The position numbers and the translations under genes are program-made. From an uncultured Lactobacillus sp. (GTDB lineage Bacteria; Bacillota; Bacilli; Lactobacillales; Lactobacillaceae), in contig CALNAK010000020.1 of assembly GCA_937874185.1 (NCBI GenBank), positions 1-64,000 of the forward strand: 64,000 nt of DNA, in the 5' to 3' direction. Shown here in pieces: positions 1-8,243 of the stretch (its first letter is position 1; each line of letters starts with the position of its first letter). The notes under the pieces were generated by a model. It was not told the origin of the DNA. It did not search any database and was given only the letters and a program-made list of their open reading frames with translations.

Positions 1-50
1 GAAAGTAGTTGGTGGGAAACTACCCGCGAGGATAGATAGTCGCTACGCTG
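1..50 (+). rRNA. rrf: 5S ribosomal RNA, 3' end only
   Basis: The first ~50 bases match the 3' half of Lactobacillales 5S rRNA (a GGTGGGAAACT segment, then CGAGGATAG). The window therefore opens inside the last gene of an rRNA operon whose 16S and 23S lie to the left. The two tRNA genes that follow at short spacing fit the tail of such an operon. The exact 3' end is set only by similarity. Confidence 0.85.
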
Positions 51-62
51 TTTCAAAATTAT

Positions 63-135
63 TCCGGATTAGCTCAGTTGGTAGAGCATCTGACTGTTAA
101 TCAGGGTGTCGTCAGTTCGAGTCTGACATCCGGAG
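63..135 (+). tRNA. tRNA-Asn (GTT)
   Basis: A full cloverleaf is visible. The 7-bp acceptor stem is TCCGGAT/ATCCGGA, the anticodon GTT is at 96-98, the T-loop contains GTTCGA, and the discriminator is G. CCA is not encoded. It lies 13 bases after the 5S rRNA and probably belongs to the rRNA operon transcript. Confidence 0.96.
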
Positions 136-148
136 TTTTTTTTTGTCT

Positions 149-239
149 GGAGAGTTGTCCGAGTGGTTGAAGGAGCATGATTGGAAATCATGTATACGGG
201 TATTGACCTGTATCAGGGGTTCGAACCCCCTACTCTCCG
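149..239 (+). tRNA. tRNA-Ser (GGA)
   Basis: A class II tRNA with acceptor stem GGAGAGT/ACTCTCC, anticodon GGA inside GATTGGAAATC, and a long variable arm (roughly 192-215) as expected for serine. It follows tRNA-Asn by 13 bases, in line with co-transcription from the rRNA operon. Confidence 0.96.
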
Positions 240-253
240 TAAGGACGTAGGTG

Positions 254-287
254 ATATCTTTACGCTTACCGTAAGGATATTTTTTTA
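254..287 (+). terminator. Terminator of the rRNA/tRNA-Asn/tRNA-Ser unit
   Basis: An 11-bp stem (ATATCTTTACG with CGTAAGGATAT, one G-U pair) has a 5-base loop and is followed by seven T residues. It closes the 5S-tRNA-Asn-tRNA-Ser transcript. Confidence 0.8.
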
Positions 288-440
288 TATCTTGGATGGA
301 CAAAGAATGAAGTAAAAAGAATTACTGACTAATGAATTAATATTCATAGATGTAATTATGAATATATGATATTTATTAAATAAAGTATATACAAGCTTAT
401 ATTTTATATGATATAATTGTTTTCATTAAGTTATTGTTAT

Positions 441-514
441 GCGCCCATAGCGCAATTGGATAGAGTGTCTGACTACGAATCAGAAGGTTGTAGGTTCGAC
501 TCCTACTGGGCGCA
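441..514 (+). tRNA. tRNA-Arg (ACG)
   Basis: Acceptor stem GCGCCCA/TGGGCGC, anticodon loop around ACG (GACTACGAATC), a GTTCGA T-loop and discriminator A. It is separated from the upstream tRNAs by a terminator and AT-rich DNA with a TATAAT at 412-417, so it probably has its own promoter. Confidence 0.96.
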
Positions 515-524
515 CTAATGTTGA

Positions 525-560
525 AGACTTATGAGATTAAACTCTCATGAGTCTTTTTTT
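525..560 (+). terminator. Terminator after tRNA-Arg
   Basis: An inverted repeat (GACTTATGAG with CTCATGAGTC) is followed by seven T residues, directly downstream of tRNA-Arg. Confidence 0.8.
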
Positions 561-564
561 GTAC

Positions 565-593
565 AAAAAATAGATGCTACAACTAGCATCTAT
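565..593 (-). terminator. Terminator of the lysC-dapF transcript
   Basis: Read on the minus strand, a 10-bp stem (ATAGATGCTA/TAGCATCTAT) with loop GTTG is followed by six T residues. The stem overlaps the dapF stop codon, so translation ends inside the terminator. Confidence 0.75.
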
Positions 594-1561
594 TGATTAT
601 CATTAATACTATTAACAAAATTTTGATAAGAAGATTCCTCACCAGTTTTACTGATCTCTAAATCATTTAAATTGTTTCTGTGAAGATTGAATTCTGGAAC
701 ATTTATTTCATGTGTAAAGGTAGCATTTCCAATTAATCTAATCTTGCTTGATTCTTTAATGTGATTGATTTTAATTTTTGTTCTAACCATACCACCAGGA
801 TTGTAGACAGAAATGTCCTTATCTGGATCGAATTTACCAGAATGTAATAAGGCAAATACCAAACTTGTTGCGGACATACCAGTACCACAGGCATTAGTGA
901 AACCTACACCGCGTTCGTAGGTTTGAACGAATAGTTTATTGTTATCAAGTATCTTACAGAAGCTAACATTAACACCCTCAGGAAAGTATTCATTAGGTGA
1001 GTTAAGTCTCTTACCAAGTGTCCCTAAATCGTCAGGAACTACTTTGTCAACGAAACTAATCAAATGGGGATTAGGAACAGCAACTGCTGAGAAAGTTTGA
1101 CCAGGTAGAAATTCAGGCACCTTTTCATCAATCATTTCATCTAAATTTTTATAGGAAAAAGGTAAATCATTCTTAGAAAATGATATTGGAGATATTTCAA
1201 CACTGAATGCCGGTACGCCATCATAAAAATCTTCAGCTCTTGTAACGTTTAAATTGGACTCCATTGTTTCCACTTGAAAGTCATTTAGTTGATATTTGTC
1301 GGATAGGTAGCGACTAACAGTTCTTAAACCATTACCACACATTTTAGCCTCACTACCGTCAGCGTTGATAACACGCATTTTTCCCAGACAATTTTCACTA
1401 GTATCGATCACTAACAAACCGTCAGCACCATTTAAAATGTTTTCGCATAAATTAATTGCTAAAAATTTCAATTCAGGGTCACTTAATGGAGTTTCTAAAA
1501 GTGTTTGATCTAAAATAAAAAACTTATTTTCTGAGCCATGTACTTTAAGTAATTTTACCAA
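590..1561 (-). CDS. dapF: Diaminopimelate epimerase
   Basis: Converts L,L-diaminopimelate to meso-diaminopimelate, the direct precursor of lysine and of the peptidoglycan cross-link residue; cytosolic. The protein is 323 residues and carries both DapF cysteine motifs: AKMCGNGLR around residue 75 and TNACGTGMSAT around residue 225, the two-base cofactor-independent racemisation pair. The likely start is TTG at 1559-1561, preceded on the minus strand by GAGG at about 8 bases. It follows lysC by 14 bases on the same strand, so the two form an operon. Length is somewhat above the ~275 of enterobacterial enzymes because of a C-terminal extension rich in Asn and Ser, of unknown role. The function assignment is firm. 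Confidence 0.95.
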   Translation of the reverse strand: MVKLLKVHGSENKFFILDQTLLETPLSDPELKFLAINLCENILNGADGLLVIDTSENCLGKMRVINADGSEAKMCGNGLRTVSRYLSDKYQLNDFQVETMESNLNVTRAEDFYDGVPAFSVEISPISFSKNDLPFSYKNLDEMIDEKVPEFLPGQTFSAVAVPNPHLISFVDKVVPDDLGTLGKRLNSPNEYFPEGVNVSFCKILDNNKLFVQTYERGVGFTNACGTGMSATSLVFALLHSGKFDPDKDISVYNPGGMVRTKIKINHIKESSKIRLIGNATFTHEINVPEFNLHRNNLNDLEISKTGEESSYQNFVNSINDNQ

Positions 1562-1575
1562 AACAATTACCTCGC

Positions 1576-2934
1576 TTAATTAAAAAATGTTTTATAGATT
1601 TGTTTAACTGCTTCATCAGCATCTGATTCTTGAGTACCAATCATAATAGAGATTCTCGAAGCACCTTGGTTGATCATGTGGATAGCGATGTTATTTTCAG
1701 TTAGAGAATCGATGATTTTTCCGATTGTATCGACATTGTGAGCGATTCCTTCACCAACTACCATAATAATCGCATAGTCATCGATCCATTCCAAATAATC
1801 TGGTTGTAGGACTTCTTTAACATCGTGGCAGAGATGATCAATTGTTACCTTATCAAGCTTAGTACGGTCAAAAATGACGGTTAAATCATCAATACCAGAA
1901 GGCATATGTTCATAAGAAATATTATATTTATAGAAAATTTTTAATAGCTTTAAAGTAAAGCCAACTTCTTTATTCAACAAGTATCTATGTAGATATAGAG
2001 CTGAAAAACGCTTGGAACAGGCGATACCAGTAATCTGATTGGCAGGATTAAAGAGAAATTGTTCTGGAACAATTAAAGTTCCCTCTGCACTGGGATTATT
2101 AGTATTCTTAACGTTGACAGGGACCTGACCTTTAACAGCTGGAATAATAGCTTCATCTTGGAAAACTGAGAAGCCGGCGTATGATAGTTCACGCATCTCC
2201 CGATATGACATCTTCTTAATTGCTTGTGGATGCTTGACAATATGGTTGTTTGCTACGTAAATGGCATCAACATCTGTGAAATTCTCATAAAGGTCAGCGT
2301 GTAATCCACGACTTAGAATTGCTCCAGTAATATCAGAACCACCTCTGGAAAAGGTGTAGATGGAACCATGTTTGCTATAACCAAAGAATCCAGGGAAGAC
2401 AACTTTGGAATCTTTGGGTAATTTCAAGTTATCAAGATTTAGATATGTTTCTTTTGATATATCAGCATCATTTGGTTCACCATGAACAATCAGTCCAGCC
2501 TGTTTAGGATCAATCAATACGGCCTTGATACCTTGAGAATTTAACACATGCGTCAATAAGATTGCGTTTAGAAATTCTCCATGAGCTTTGAATGCTGCCA
2601 TCAAATGTTCTTCATCGGAAAAATTAGTTTTAGCTAAATTAATTAATTTTTCATGTAAAATTTTTATTACAGAATTATCTAAATCAAAATGATCACTGAT
2701 TTCGTGATATCTGGAAATTATTTCTTTAACAATATTAGTATAATCTTCATTTTCAATAACAGTATTTGCATATTTTATTAGTAAATCTGTAACTTTAGTA
2801 TCTCCGGAAAAGCGTTTACCAGGTGCTGAAGTAACGATAACCTTTCTTTCAAAATCATCGTTTACAATTTTAATTACCTTTTCAAATTGTGCTCCAGTTG
2901 CGAGGGAACTACCGCCGAACTTGACGACCTTCAT
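1576..2934 (-). CDS. lysC: Aspartate kinase
   Basis: Phosphorylates aspartate, the first step toward lysine, diaminopimelate, threonine and methionine. The N-terminus MKVVKFGGSSLA is the aspartokinase signature. The amino-acid-kinase domain fills roughly the first 290 residues, and a C-terminal pair of ACT-type regulatory domains follows (the stretch with HMINQGASRISIMIG near residue 425). A longer reading from a GTG at 2943 is possible, but that codon lies beside the AGGGG Shine-Dalgarno; the ATG at 2934 has proper spacing. Unlike the rightward lysine operon, no riboswitch is visible in its short leader. It is divergent from lysA and operonic with dapF. Confidence 0.95.
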   Translation of the reverse strand: MKVVKFGGSSLATGAQFEKVIKIVNDDFERKVIVTSAPGKRFSGDTKVTDLLIKYANTVIENEDYTNIVKEIISRYHEISDHFDLDNSVIKILHEKLINLAKTNFSDEEHLMAAFKAHGEFLNAILLTHVLNSQGIKAVLIDPKQAGLIVHGEPNDADISKETYLNLDNLKLPKDSKVVFPGFFGYSKHGSIYTFSRGGSDITGAILSRGLHADLYENFTDVDAIYVANNHIVKHPQAIKKMSYREMRELSYAGFSVFQDEAIIPAVKGQVPVNVKNTNNPSAEGTLIVPEQFLFNPANQITGIACSKRFSALYLHRYLLNKEVGFTLKLLKIFYKYNISYEHMPSGIDDLTVIFDRTKLDKVTIDHLCHDVKEVLQPDYLEWIDDYAIIMVVGEGIAHNVDTIGKIIDSLTENNIAIHMINQGASRISIMIGTQESDADEAVKQIYKTFFN

Positions 2935-3047
2935 ACAATACACCCCTAAAAATTAAATAGTTTTTAATGATGAGTGTATCATTTTTTGCCGTTATGACAA
3001 GAAATATGATGAAAAAGTTAGAAATATGTGATTATTTCTAATATTAC

Positions 3048-3074
3048 TTGACGAATTATGAGCATTGTTATAAT
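3048..3074 (+). promoter_or_regulatory. Promoter of the lysA-asd operon
   Basis: A -35 TTGACG (3048-3053) and a -10 TATAAT (3069-3074) with an extended TG at 3066-3067. The 15-base spacer is short, and the extended -10 may compensate. It ends just before the lysine riboswitch. Confidence 0.65.
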
Positions 3075-3087
3075 CTTAATATCAATA

Positions 3088-3321
3088 AAAGAGGTCGCAA
3101 TTGACATCAGTAAATGAGGGAGCTTCTGTAAAAGCTTTGAACTTGTTGAAAGGGGAAATTGCCGAAGTACTGAATCTTGCAGAGGTTCAGCTAGCTGGGG
3201 CGTATTACCAAGAGAATACGAACTGTCGTAGCCAGACTGTCGGTTACGTTGAGCTTAAGACAAAATTGATGCAGATTATTTGATGGATCTCTTTGTTTTT
3301 TAAGCAAAGGGATCTTTTTTT
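3088..3321 (+). ncRNA. Lysine riboswitch (L-box) with expression-platform terminator
   Basis: The leader carries conserved L-box blocks in order: AGAGGTCGCAA at 3089, GAGGGAGC near 3116, AAAGGGGAAATTGCCGAAG near 3149, GCTGGGGCG near 3193 and GTCGTAGCCAGACTGTCGGTT near 3223 (shortened description). An intrinsic terminator follows at 3286-3321. The lysA start is 24 bases further on. This places lysA-dapH-dapL-dapA-dapB-patA-asd under lysine-dependent premature termination. An open frame across 3101-3283 is a by-product of this RNA and is not a gene. Confidence 0.93.
3286..3321 (+). terminator. Lysine riboswitch terminator hairpin
   Basis: A 10-bp stem (GATCTCTTTG with CAAAGGGATC, one G-U pair) is followed by a run of T residues. 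It forms the off-state of the lysine riboswitch ahead of lysA. Confidence 0.88.
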
Positions 3322-3344
3322 ATTTGGTAAAAGGAGTAGATAAA

Positions 3345-4628
3345 ATGATTATTGATGAATTAACAAGTAAAAATGACCACTTAATGATTGGTGGAGTTGA
3401 CAGCGTTGATCTAGCCAAACAGTACGGCACACCATTATATGTTTTCAATATCGAACAAATTCGGAGTCAGATAAGAAAATTTAAAACTGCTTTTGAAAAG
3501 GCCAATTTAAAATATCAAATCAGTTATGCAAGTAAAGCTTTTGCGGTTAAAGCTATTCATCAAGTTATGAAACAAGAAGATGTTCATGTTGATGTGGTTT
3601 CTGGTGGCGAGTTATATACTGCACTTCAAGCTGGTTTTCCAAGTGAAAAAATAAGTTTTCATGGTAACAACAAATCCGCTGACGAGTTAGAAATGGCAGT
3701 TAAGAATCATGTGGGAATTATCATGTTAGATAATTTTCATGAAATCGACTTGCTTGCACAGATTTTGAAAACTGAGAATTCCAATATTAATGTTATGTTG
3801 CGATTAACGCCAGGTATTTCAGCACATACTCATAAATATGATCAGACAGGGCAAACCGATAGTAAATTTGGTTTCGATGTTGAATCTGGTCAGGCAAGTA
3901 GGGCAATGCAATTAGTTTTGAATAACCCTCAGATGAATTTACTAGGGATTCACGCTCATATCGGTTCCCAAATTTTTGGAACTCAAGGATTTAAAATGTT
4001 GGCACAAAAAATGATTGAGATTTCCAAAAAATTTAAAAGAGAATTTAATTACTGGCCACAAGTTATTAATCTTGGCGGAGGATTTGGAATTAGTTATAAC
4101 GAGAACGATGATCCAATCACTGCACAAGAATTTATCTCTCAAATTAGTGCAGAGTTAAAAGCTAATTGTGATAATATTCCTGAAATTTGGATTGAGCCTG
4201 GTCGTTCAATTGTTGGCCCAGCTGGATATACGTTATATGCGATTGGTTCTCGAAAGGATATTCCTAAGCTGAAATCATATGTGTCAGTTGATGGTGGTAT
4301 GGGTGATAATATCAGGCCTGCACTTTATCAAGCTAAATACGAAGCAGTTGTTGCTAACAAGATGAATCAAGAAATCGTGGAATCAGCGCATATTTCTGGT
4401 AAGTATTGTGAGTCAGGTGATATCTTAATTGATGATCAGAAGTTACCGGAAACAAAACCTGGTGACATCTTAGCAATTCTTGATACTGGGGCATATGGAT
4501 ATTCGATGGCAATGAATTATAACCGAAATCCAAGACCAGCAGTTGTTTTCGTTGAGAATGGTAAATCTAAGTTAGTTGTTAAACGAGAAACTTATCAAGA
4601 CTTAATTAATTTTGATTGTAATTATTAG
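3345..4628 (+). CDS. lysA: Diaminopimelate decarboxylase
   Basis: A PLP-dependent fold-III decarboxylase converting meso-diaminopimelate to L-lysine; cytosolic. Visible motifs are YASKAFAVKA near residue 60 (PLP lysine), HIGSQIF near 205, the glycine-rich LGGGFGISY near 240, EPGRSIVGPAG near 285, and CESGDIL near 355 supplying the active-site cysteine. The ATG at 3345 follows AAAGGAG at 9 bases; a longer in-frame reading from a TTG at 3324 lacks a site. Length (427 aa) is typical. It is the first gene of the riboswitch-controlled operon, with dapH starting 15 bases after its stop. Confidence 0.96.
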   Translation: MIIDELTSKNDHLMIGGVDSVDLAKQYGTPLYVFNIEQIRSQIRKFKTAFEKANLKYQISYASKAFAVKAIHQVMKQEDVHVDVVSGGELYTALQAGFPSEKISFHGNNKSADELEMAVKNHVGIIMLDNFHEIDLLAQILKTENSNINVMLRLTPGISAHTHKYDQTGQTDSKFGFDVESGQASRAMQLVLNNPQMNLLGIHAHIGSQIFGTQGFKMLAQKMIEISKKFKREFNYWPQVINLGGGFGISYNENDDPITAQEFISQISAELKANCDNIPEIWIEPGRSIVGPAGYTLYAIGSRKDIPKLKSYVSVDGGMGDNIRPALYQAKYEAVVANKMNQEIVESAHISGKYCESGDILIDDQKLPETKPGDILAILDTGAYGYSMAMNYNRNPRPAVVFVENGKSKLVVKRETYQDLINFDCNY

Positions 4629-4643
4629 TTGGAGGAAAATTTT

Positions 4644-5348
4644 ATGACAAAAATGAGTGCCGAAGAAATTATTAATTATATAGGAAATTCTAAGAAAACA
4701 ACTCCTGTAAAAGTTTATGTGCAAGGTGACGTTTCAAAAATAAATTTTCCAGCTGAAATAAAGGTTTTTAAAACTTCTGATTTAGCAATTATTATTGGTG
4801 ATTATCAAGTTATTCAACCAATTTTGAAAGAAAATAATTTAAGTAATTATTATGCAGAAACATCTGCTCAGAATTCAGCCGTACCAATGTTAGATATTAA
4901 GGGAATCAATGCTCGAATTGAACCAGGAGCAATTATTCGTGATCAAGTTGAAATTGGCGATAACGCCGTTATCATGATGGGCGCTGTTATCAATATCGGT
5001 GCTGAAATTGGAGAAAAATCAATGATTGATATGGGTGCTGTTCTTGGTGGCCGAGCAATTGTTGGTAAAAATTCTCATATCGGTGCGAATGCTGTTTTAG
5101 CTGGAGTTGTTGAGCCAGCTTCTGCCCAACCAGTTAGAATTGGCGATAATGTTATCGTTGGTGCGAATGCAGTGGTACTTGAAGGAATTCAGGTCGGCGA
5201 TAACGCTGTTGTAGGTGCTGGAGCCATTGTAACTAAAGATGTTGCTGCGGGAACTGTTGTAGCTGGCGTACCAGCCAAGATATTAAAAGTTAAGGATCAA
5301 AAGACAACTGATAAGACTCATATTGAAAGTACGTTAAGGAAGTTATAA
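4644..5348 (+). CDS. dapH: Tetrahydrodipicolinate N-acetyltransferase
   Basis: Acetylates tetrahydrodipicolinate, committing the cell to the acetylated branch of the diaminopimelate pathway. The 234-residue protein has an N-terminal DapH-specific region followed, from about residue 90, by a long left-handed parallel beta-helix built from hexapeptide repeats (GAIIRD, GDNAVI, GANAVL, GDNVIV, GAGAIV and others). The start ATG at 4644 follows TTGGAGG. DapD (the succinylase) is the nearest alternative, but the adjacent N-acetyl-diaminopimelate deacetylase and the DapH-type N-terminus favour acetylation. Confidence 0.93.
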   Translation: MTKMSAEEIINYIGNSKKTTPVKVYVQGDVSKINFPAEIKVFKTSDLAIIIGDYQVIQPILKENNLSNYYAETSAQNSAVPMLDIKGINARIEPGAIIRDQVEIGDNAVIMMGAVINIGAEIGEKSMIDMGAVLGGRAIVGKNSHIGANAVLAGVVEPASAQPVRIGDNVIVGANAVVLEGIQVGDNAVVGAGAIVTKDVAAGTVVAGVPAKILKVKDQKTTDKTHIESTLRKL

Positions 5349-5350
5349 AG

Positions 5351-6508
5351 ATGGTTTTAACTAATGAAGATTTAATTAAAATTAGAAGACACCTACATAC
5401 GATCCCTGAATTAGCCATGAATGAAGTGAAAACGCATAGCTATCTAAAACAAGTAATAGAATCTTTTCCACAAACTAATTTGGAAATTAAAGAGCTACCA
5501 GAACTTCCAACTGCTCTGTTGGTGTTAGTCAAAGGAAAGAATCCCCAAAGAAATATTGGTTATCGTTGTGATATGGATGCTTTGCCCGTAACTGAAAAAA
5601 ATGGATTATCGTATATTTCAAAGAATCCACACGTTATGCATGCTTGTGGCCACGATATTCATATGACAGTTGGTTTGGGAATTTTAAGTTATTACAGTGA
5701 ACATCAACCACAAGACAATTTGGTTTTCTTCTTCCAACCGGCTGAGGAAAGTCAAAGTGGTGGTAAAGTAGCCTATGATTTGGGCGTATTTACGAATAAA
5801 TTTCATGTTGATGAGTTTTATGGATTACATGATAATCCACAATTGAAAACAGGTGTTATTGGTTGTAGAAATGGCACACTCTTTGCTGGAACGACAGAAG
5901 TTAACGTATTGATTCATGGAAAAAGTGGTCACGCAGCCTATCCTCATTTAGCAAATGATGTGATTGTGATTGCTGCCAATTTTATTAATCAAGTCCAAAC
6001 TATTATTTCTCGTAACGTTGACCCAATCAAATGTGGTGTTATTACTTTTGGCAAGATTGAAGCTGGGGTAATTAGAAATGTGATTGCTGGGGATGCTCGT
6101 TTGGAAGGTACGATTCGTGGTTTAACGCAAGATATGATTGAGTATATTAGACAACGAATCACTGAAATTGTGAGTGGACTGCAAGTTTCATTTAATTGTC
6201 AGATTACGATTGAGTACAATCAGGGCGGTTATTTCCCGGTTGAAAATGATCCAGTTTTGACAACAAGATTTATTGACTATATGAAAACAAATAAAGAAGT
6301 TACTTTCGAAGAAACAGAACCGAAGATGACTGGTGAAGATTTTGGATATTTATTGAATAAGATTCCGGGAACAATGTTTTGGCTTGGTGTTGAAAGTAAA
6401 GGGACACTTCATTCTGCAGACTTTTTACCAAATGAAGGTGCTATTCAAAAAGGTATTGACGCGATGGTTGGTTTCTTAAATTATCGAATGAATTTGGAGG
6501 AAAAATAG
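5351..6508 (+). CDS. dapL: N-acetyldiaminopimelate deacetylase (M20 family)
   Basis: Removes the acetyl group from N-acetyl-L,L-diaminopimelate. It is an M20 metallopeptidase fold of 385 residues with the metal-site segments MHACGHDIHMT (near residue 95), QPAEESQSGG (near 130), YGLHDNP (near 160), SGHAAYPH (near 197), and MTGEDFGYLL near 330. It starts two bases after dapH and stops directly against the dapA ATG, so the genes are probably translationally coupled. Amidohydrolases of the hippurate type share the fold; the operon context settles the call. Confidence 0.92.
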   Translation: MVLTNEDLIKIRRHLHTIPELAMNEVKTHSYLKQVIESFPQTNLEIKELPELPTALLVLVKGKNPQRNIGYRCDMDALPVTEKNGLSYISKNPHVMHACGHDIHMTVGLGILSYYSEHQPQDNLVFFFQPAEESQSGGKVAYDLGVFTNKFHVDEFYGLHDNPQLKTGVIGCRNGTLFAGTTEVNVLIHGKSGHAAYPHLANDVIVIAANFINQVQTIISRNVDPIKCGVITFGKIEAGVIRNVIAGDARLEGTIRGLTQDMIEYIRQRITEIVSGLQVSFNCQITIEYNQGGYFPVENDPVLTTRFIDYMKTNKEVTFEETEPKMTGEDFGYLLNKIPGTMFWLGVESKGTLHSADFLPNEGAIQKGIDAMVGFLNYRMNLEEK

Positions 6509-7378
6509 ATGTTAGAGAATGTTGATTTAATGACAGCGATAATTACACCATTTGACGATGATGGGAAGATTGATTTTGATTCTTTGAAGAAATTAACGGA
6601 ACATTTATTATCCACTGGTAGTAAGGGATTTGTCATTGGTGGAACGACTGGTGAAACTCCAACTTTAACCGAGGCAGAAAAGTTGGAATTATATCGAAAA
6701 TTTGTTGAAATTGTAGATGGAAGGGTTCCAATTATTGCCGGTGCAGGAAGTAACAACACTAAGCAAACAATTGATTTCATCAACAAATTGAGTCAGATTC
6801 AGGGTATTGATATGGCACTTGTAGTCGTTCCATATTACAACAAACCCAATCAACGTGGGATGATTGCTCATTTTGAAAGTATTGCTGCAGAATCACCACT
6901 TCCAGTTATGATCTATAACATTCCTGGTAGAACCGGCGTCCTAATGGATAAAGAAACCGTTGTTGAATTATCAAAGAATATTAACATTCATGGTGTTAAA
7001 CAGTGCAATACCATGGAAGACCTAGAATATATCGTTGAACATACCGATGATAATTTTGCGGTTTTCAGTGGTGAAGATGCTCAGGCCCTTTTTGCCAAAG
7101 TTATCGGAGCTAATGGTGTTATATCCGTAGCGTCACACCTCTATGGCAATGAAATGTCTGAAATGTATCAAAATCTTGAGGACGGTAATTATAAGATTGC
7201 TGGTAAAATTCAGCGTCAGTTAACACCAAAGATGGCAGCGTTATTCATGTATCCATCACCATCACCAGTAAAGGCTGCTTTGAATCAACTAGGATATTCA
7301 GTTGGCGGTTGTCGTTTGCCAATTCTATCTTTGAACGATGAAGAGAAAAAGGTTTTATTCCAAAAATTAGATTTTTAG
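6509..7378 (+). CDS. dapA: 4-Hydroxy-tetrahydrodipicolinate synthase
   Basis: Condenses pyruvate with aspartate semialdehyde; a class I aldolase TIM barrel of 289 residues. Visible are the GGTTGETPTL loop near residue 45, YNIPGRTGV near 134 (catalytic tyrosine) and HGVKQ near 162 (Schiff-base lysine). The ATG immediately follows the dapL stop, with GGAGG inside the end of dapL. It sits between dapL and dapB in the lysine-controlled operon. Confidence 0.96.
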   Translation: MLENVDLMTAIITPFDDDGKIDFDSLKKLTEHLLSTGSKGFVIGGTTGETPTLTEAEKLELYRKFVEIVDGRVPIIAGAGSNNTKQTIDFINKLSQIQGIDMALVVVPYYNKPNQRGMIAHFESIAAESPLPVMIYNIPGRTGVLMDKETVVELSKNINIHGVKQCNTMEDLEYIVEHTDDNFAVFSGEDAQALFAKVIGANGVISVASHLYGNEMSEMYQNLEDGNYKIAGKIQRQLTPKMAALFMYPSPSPVKAALNQLGYSVGGCRLPILSLNDEEKKVLFQKLDF

Positions 7379-7388
7379 GGGAGTTTAG

Positions 7389-8162
7389 ATGATAAAAGTT
7401 ATAATTTCAGGTTTCAATGGCTCGATGGGGCAAAAGGCCATCAAGATGGTCAATGATAGTGAAGATATGCAACTAGTTGCTGGATTTAATCCTATCGTCA
7501 AAGACCTTGATCCTAAATTTTATGGATTGAATGAAACAGTCAAAATTTTTAATCAATTAACTGATATTGATATTCCAGCCGATATTTGGATCGACTTTTC
7601 AATTCCGACAGCGGTTTTTGCTAATACTAAGTTTGCAATTGAACATGGCATTCGACCAGTAATTGGGACTAGTGGTATGAGTGAAGAACAGACCGCTGAA
7701 TTAAAGAAGATGGCTGACGCGAAGAATCTTGGCGGAATTATTGCTTCAAACTTTGGTTTATCAGCTGTCTTTATGATGAAATTTGCACAGACAGCTGCCA
7801 AGTATTTTGATGAATCTGAAATCGTAGAAAAGCATCATGAAGATAAGATTGATGCGCCATCTGGTACTGCTCTTAACACAGCTCGTTTGATTTATGAGGC
7901 ACGAGGTCATGATCAAGTTCAACACAGTAATAATGATCCATTGAATACACGTGGTGGAGATTACCATGGAACTAAGATTCATGCCTTACGTTTACCGGGA
8001 TTTGTAGCCGATGAAGAAGTTATCTTTGGTGGGATTGGCGAAACCTTGACTATCTCCCAAAGTACGACTGACCGAGAATCATTCATGACTGGAGTTAAGT
8101 TAGCCATTCATGAAGTTATGAAACGTGATCAATTAGTTATTGGTTTAGAACAAATTATTTAG
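7389..8162 (+). CDS. dapB: 4-Hydroxy-tetrahydrodipicolinate reductase
   Basis: Reduces the DapA product with NAD(P)H. The N-terminal dinucleotide fold shows GFNGSMGQ near residue 10. The DapB signature EKHHEDKIDAPSGTA near residue 145 carries the catalytic histidine and lysine. Length (257 aa) is normal. Start at ATG 7389 behind AGGGGAG, 10 bases after dapA. An 81-base gap before the next gene contains a possible internal extended -10 (TGTTATAGA near 8199), so the last two operon genes could have extra transcription. Confidence 0.95.
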   Translation: MIKVIISGFNGSMGQKAIKMVNDSEDMQLVAGFNPIVKDLDPKFYGLNETVKIFNQLTDIDIPADIWIDFSIPTAVFANTKFAIEHGIRPVIGTSGMSEEQTAELKKMADAKNLGGIIASNFGLSAVFMMKFAQTAAKYFDESEIVEKHHEDKIDAPSGTALNTARLIYEARGHDQVQHSNNDPLNTRGGDYHGTKIHALRLPGFVADEEVIFGGIGETLTISQSTTDRESFMTGVKLAIHEVMKRDQLVIGLEQII

Positions 8163-8243
8163 GCATTATTATAGAAAAGCTAATTAAATAAGTGGATTTT
8201 GTTATAGAATTAGAATATCAATAATTTTAAGGAGTGTTATAGA

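Noticed and set aside
3101..3283. 60-codon open frame between lysC and lysA
   Set aside because: It lies wholly within the lysine riboswitch; conserved L-box blocks explain the sequence, the TTG start has no proper ribosome site, and the frame ends at the terminator.
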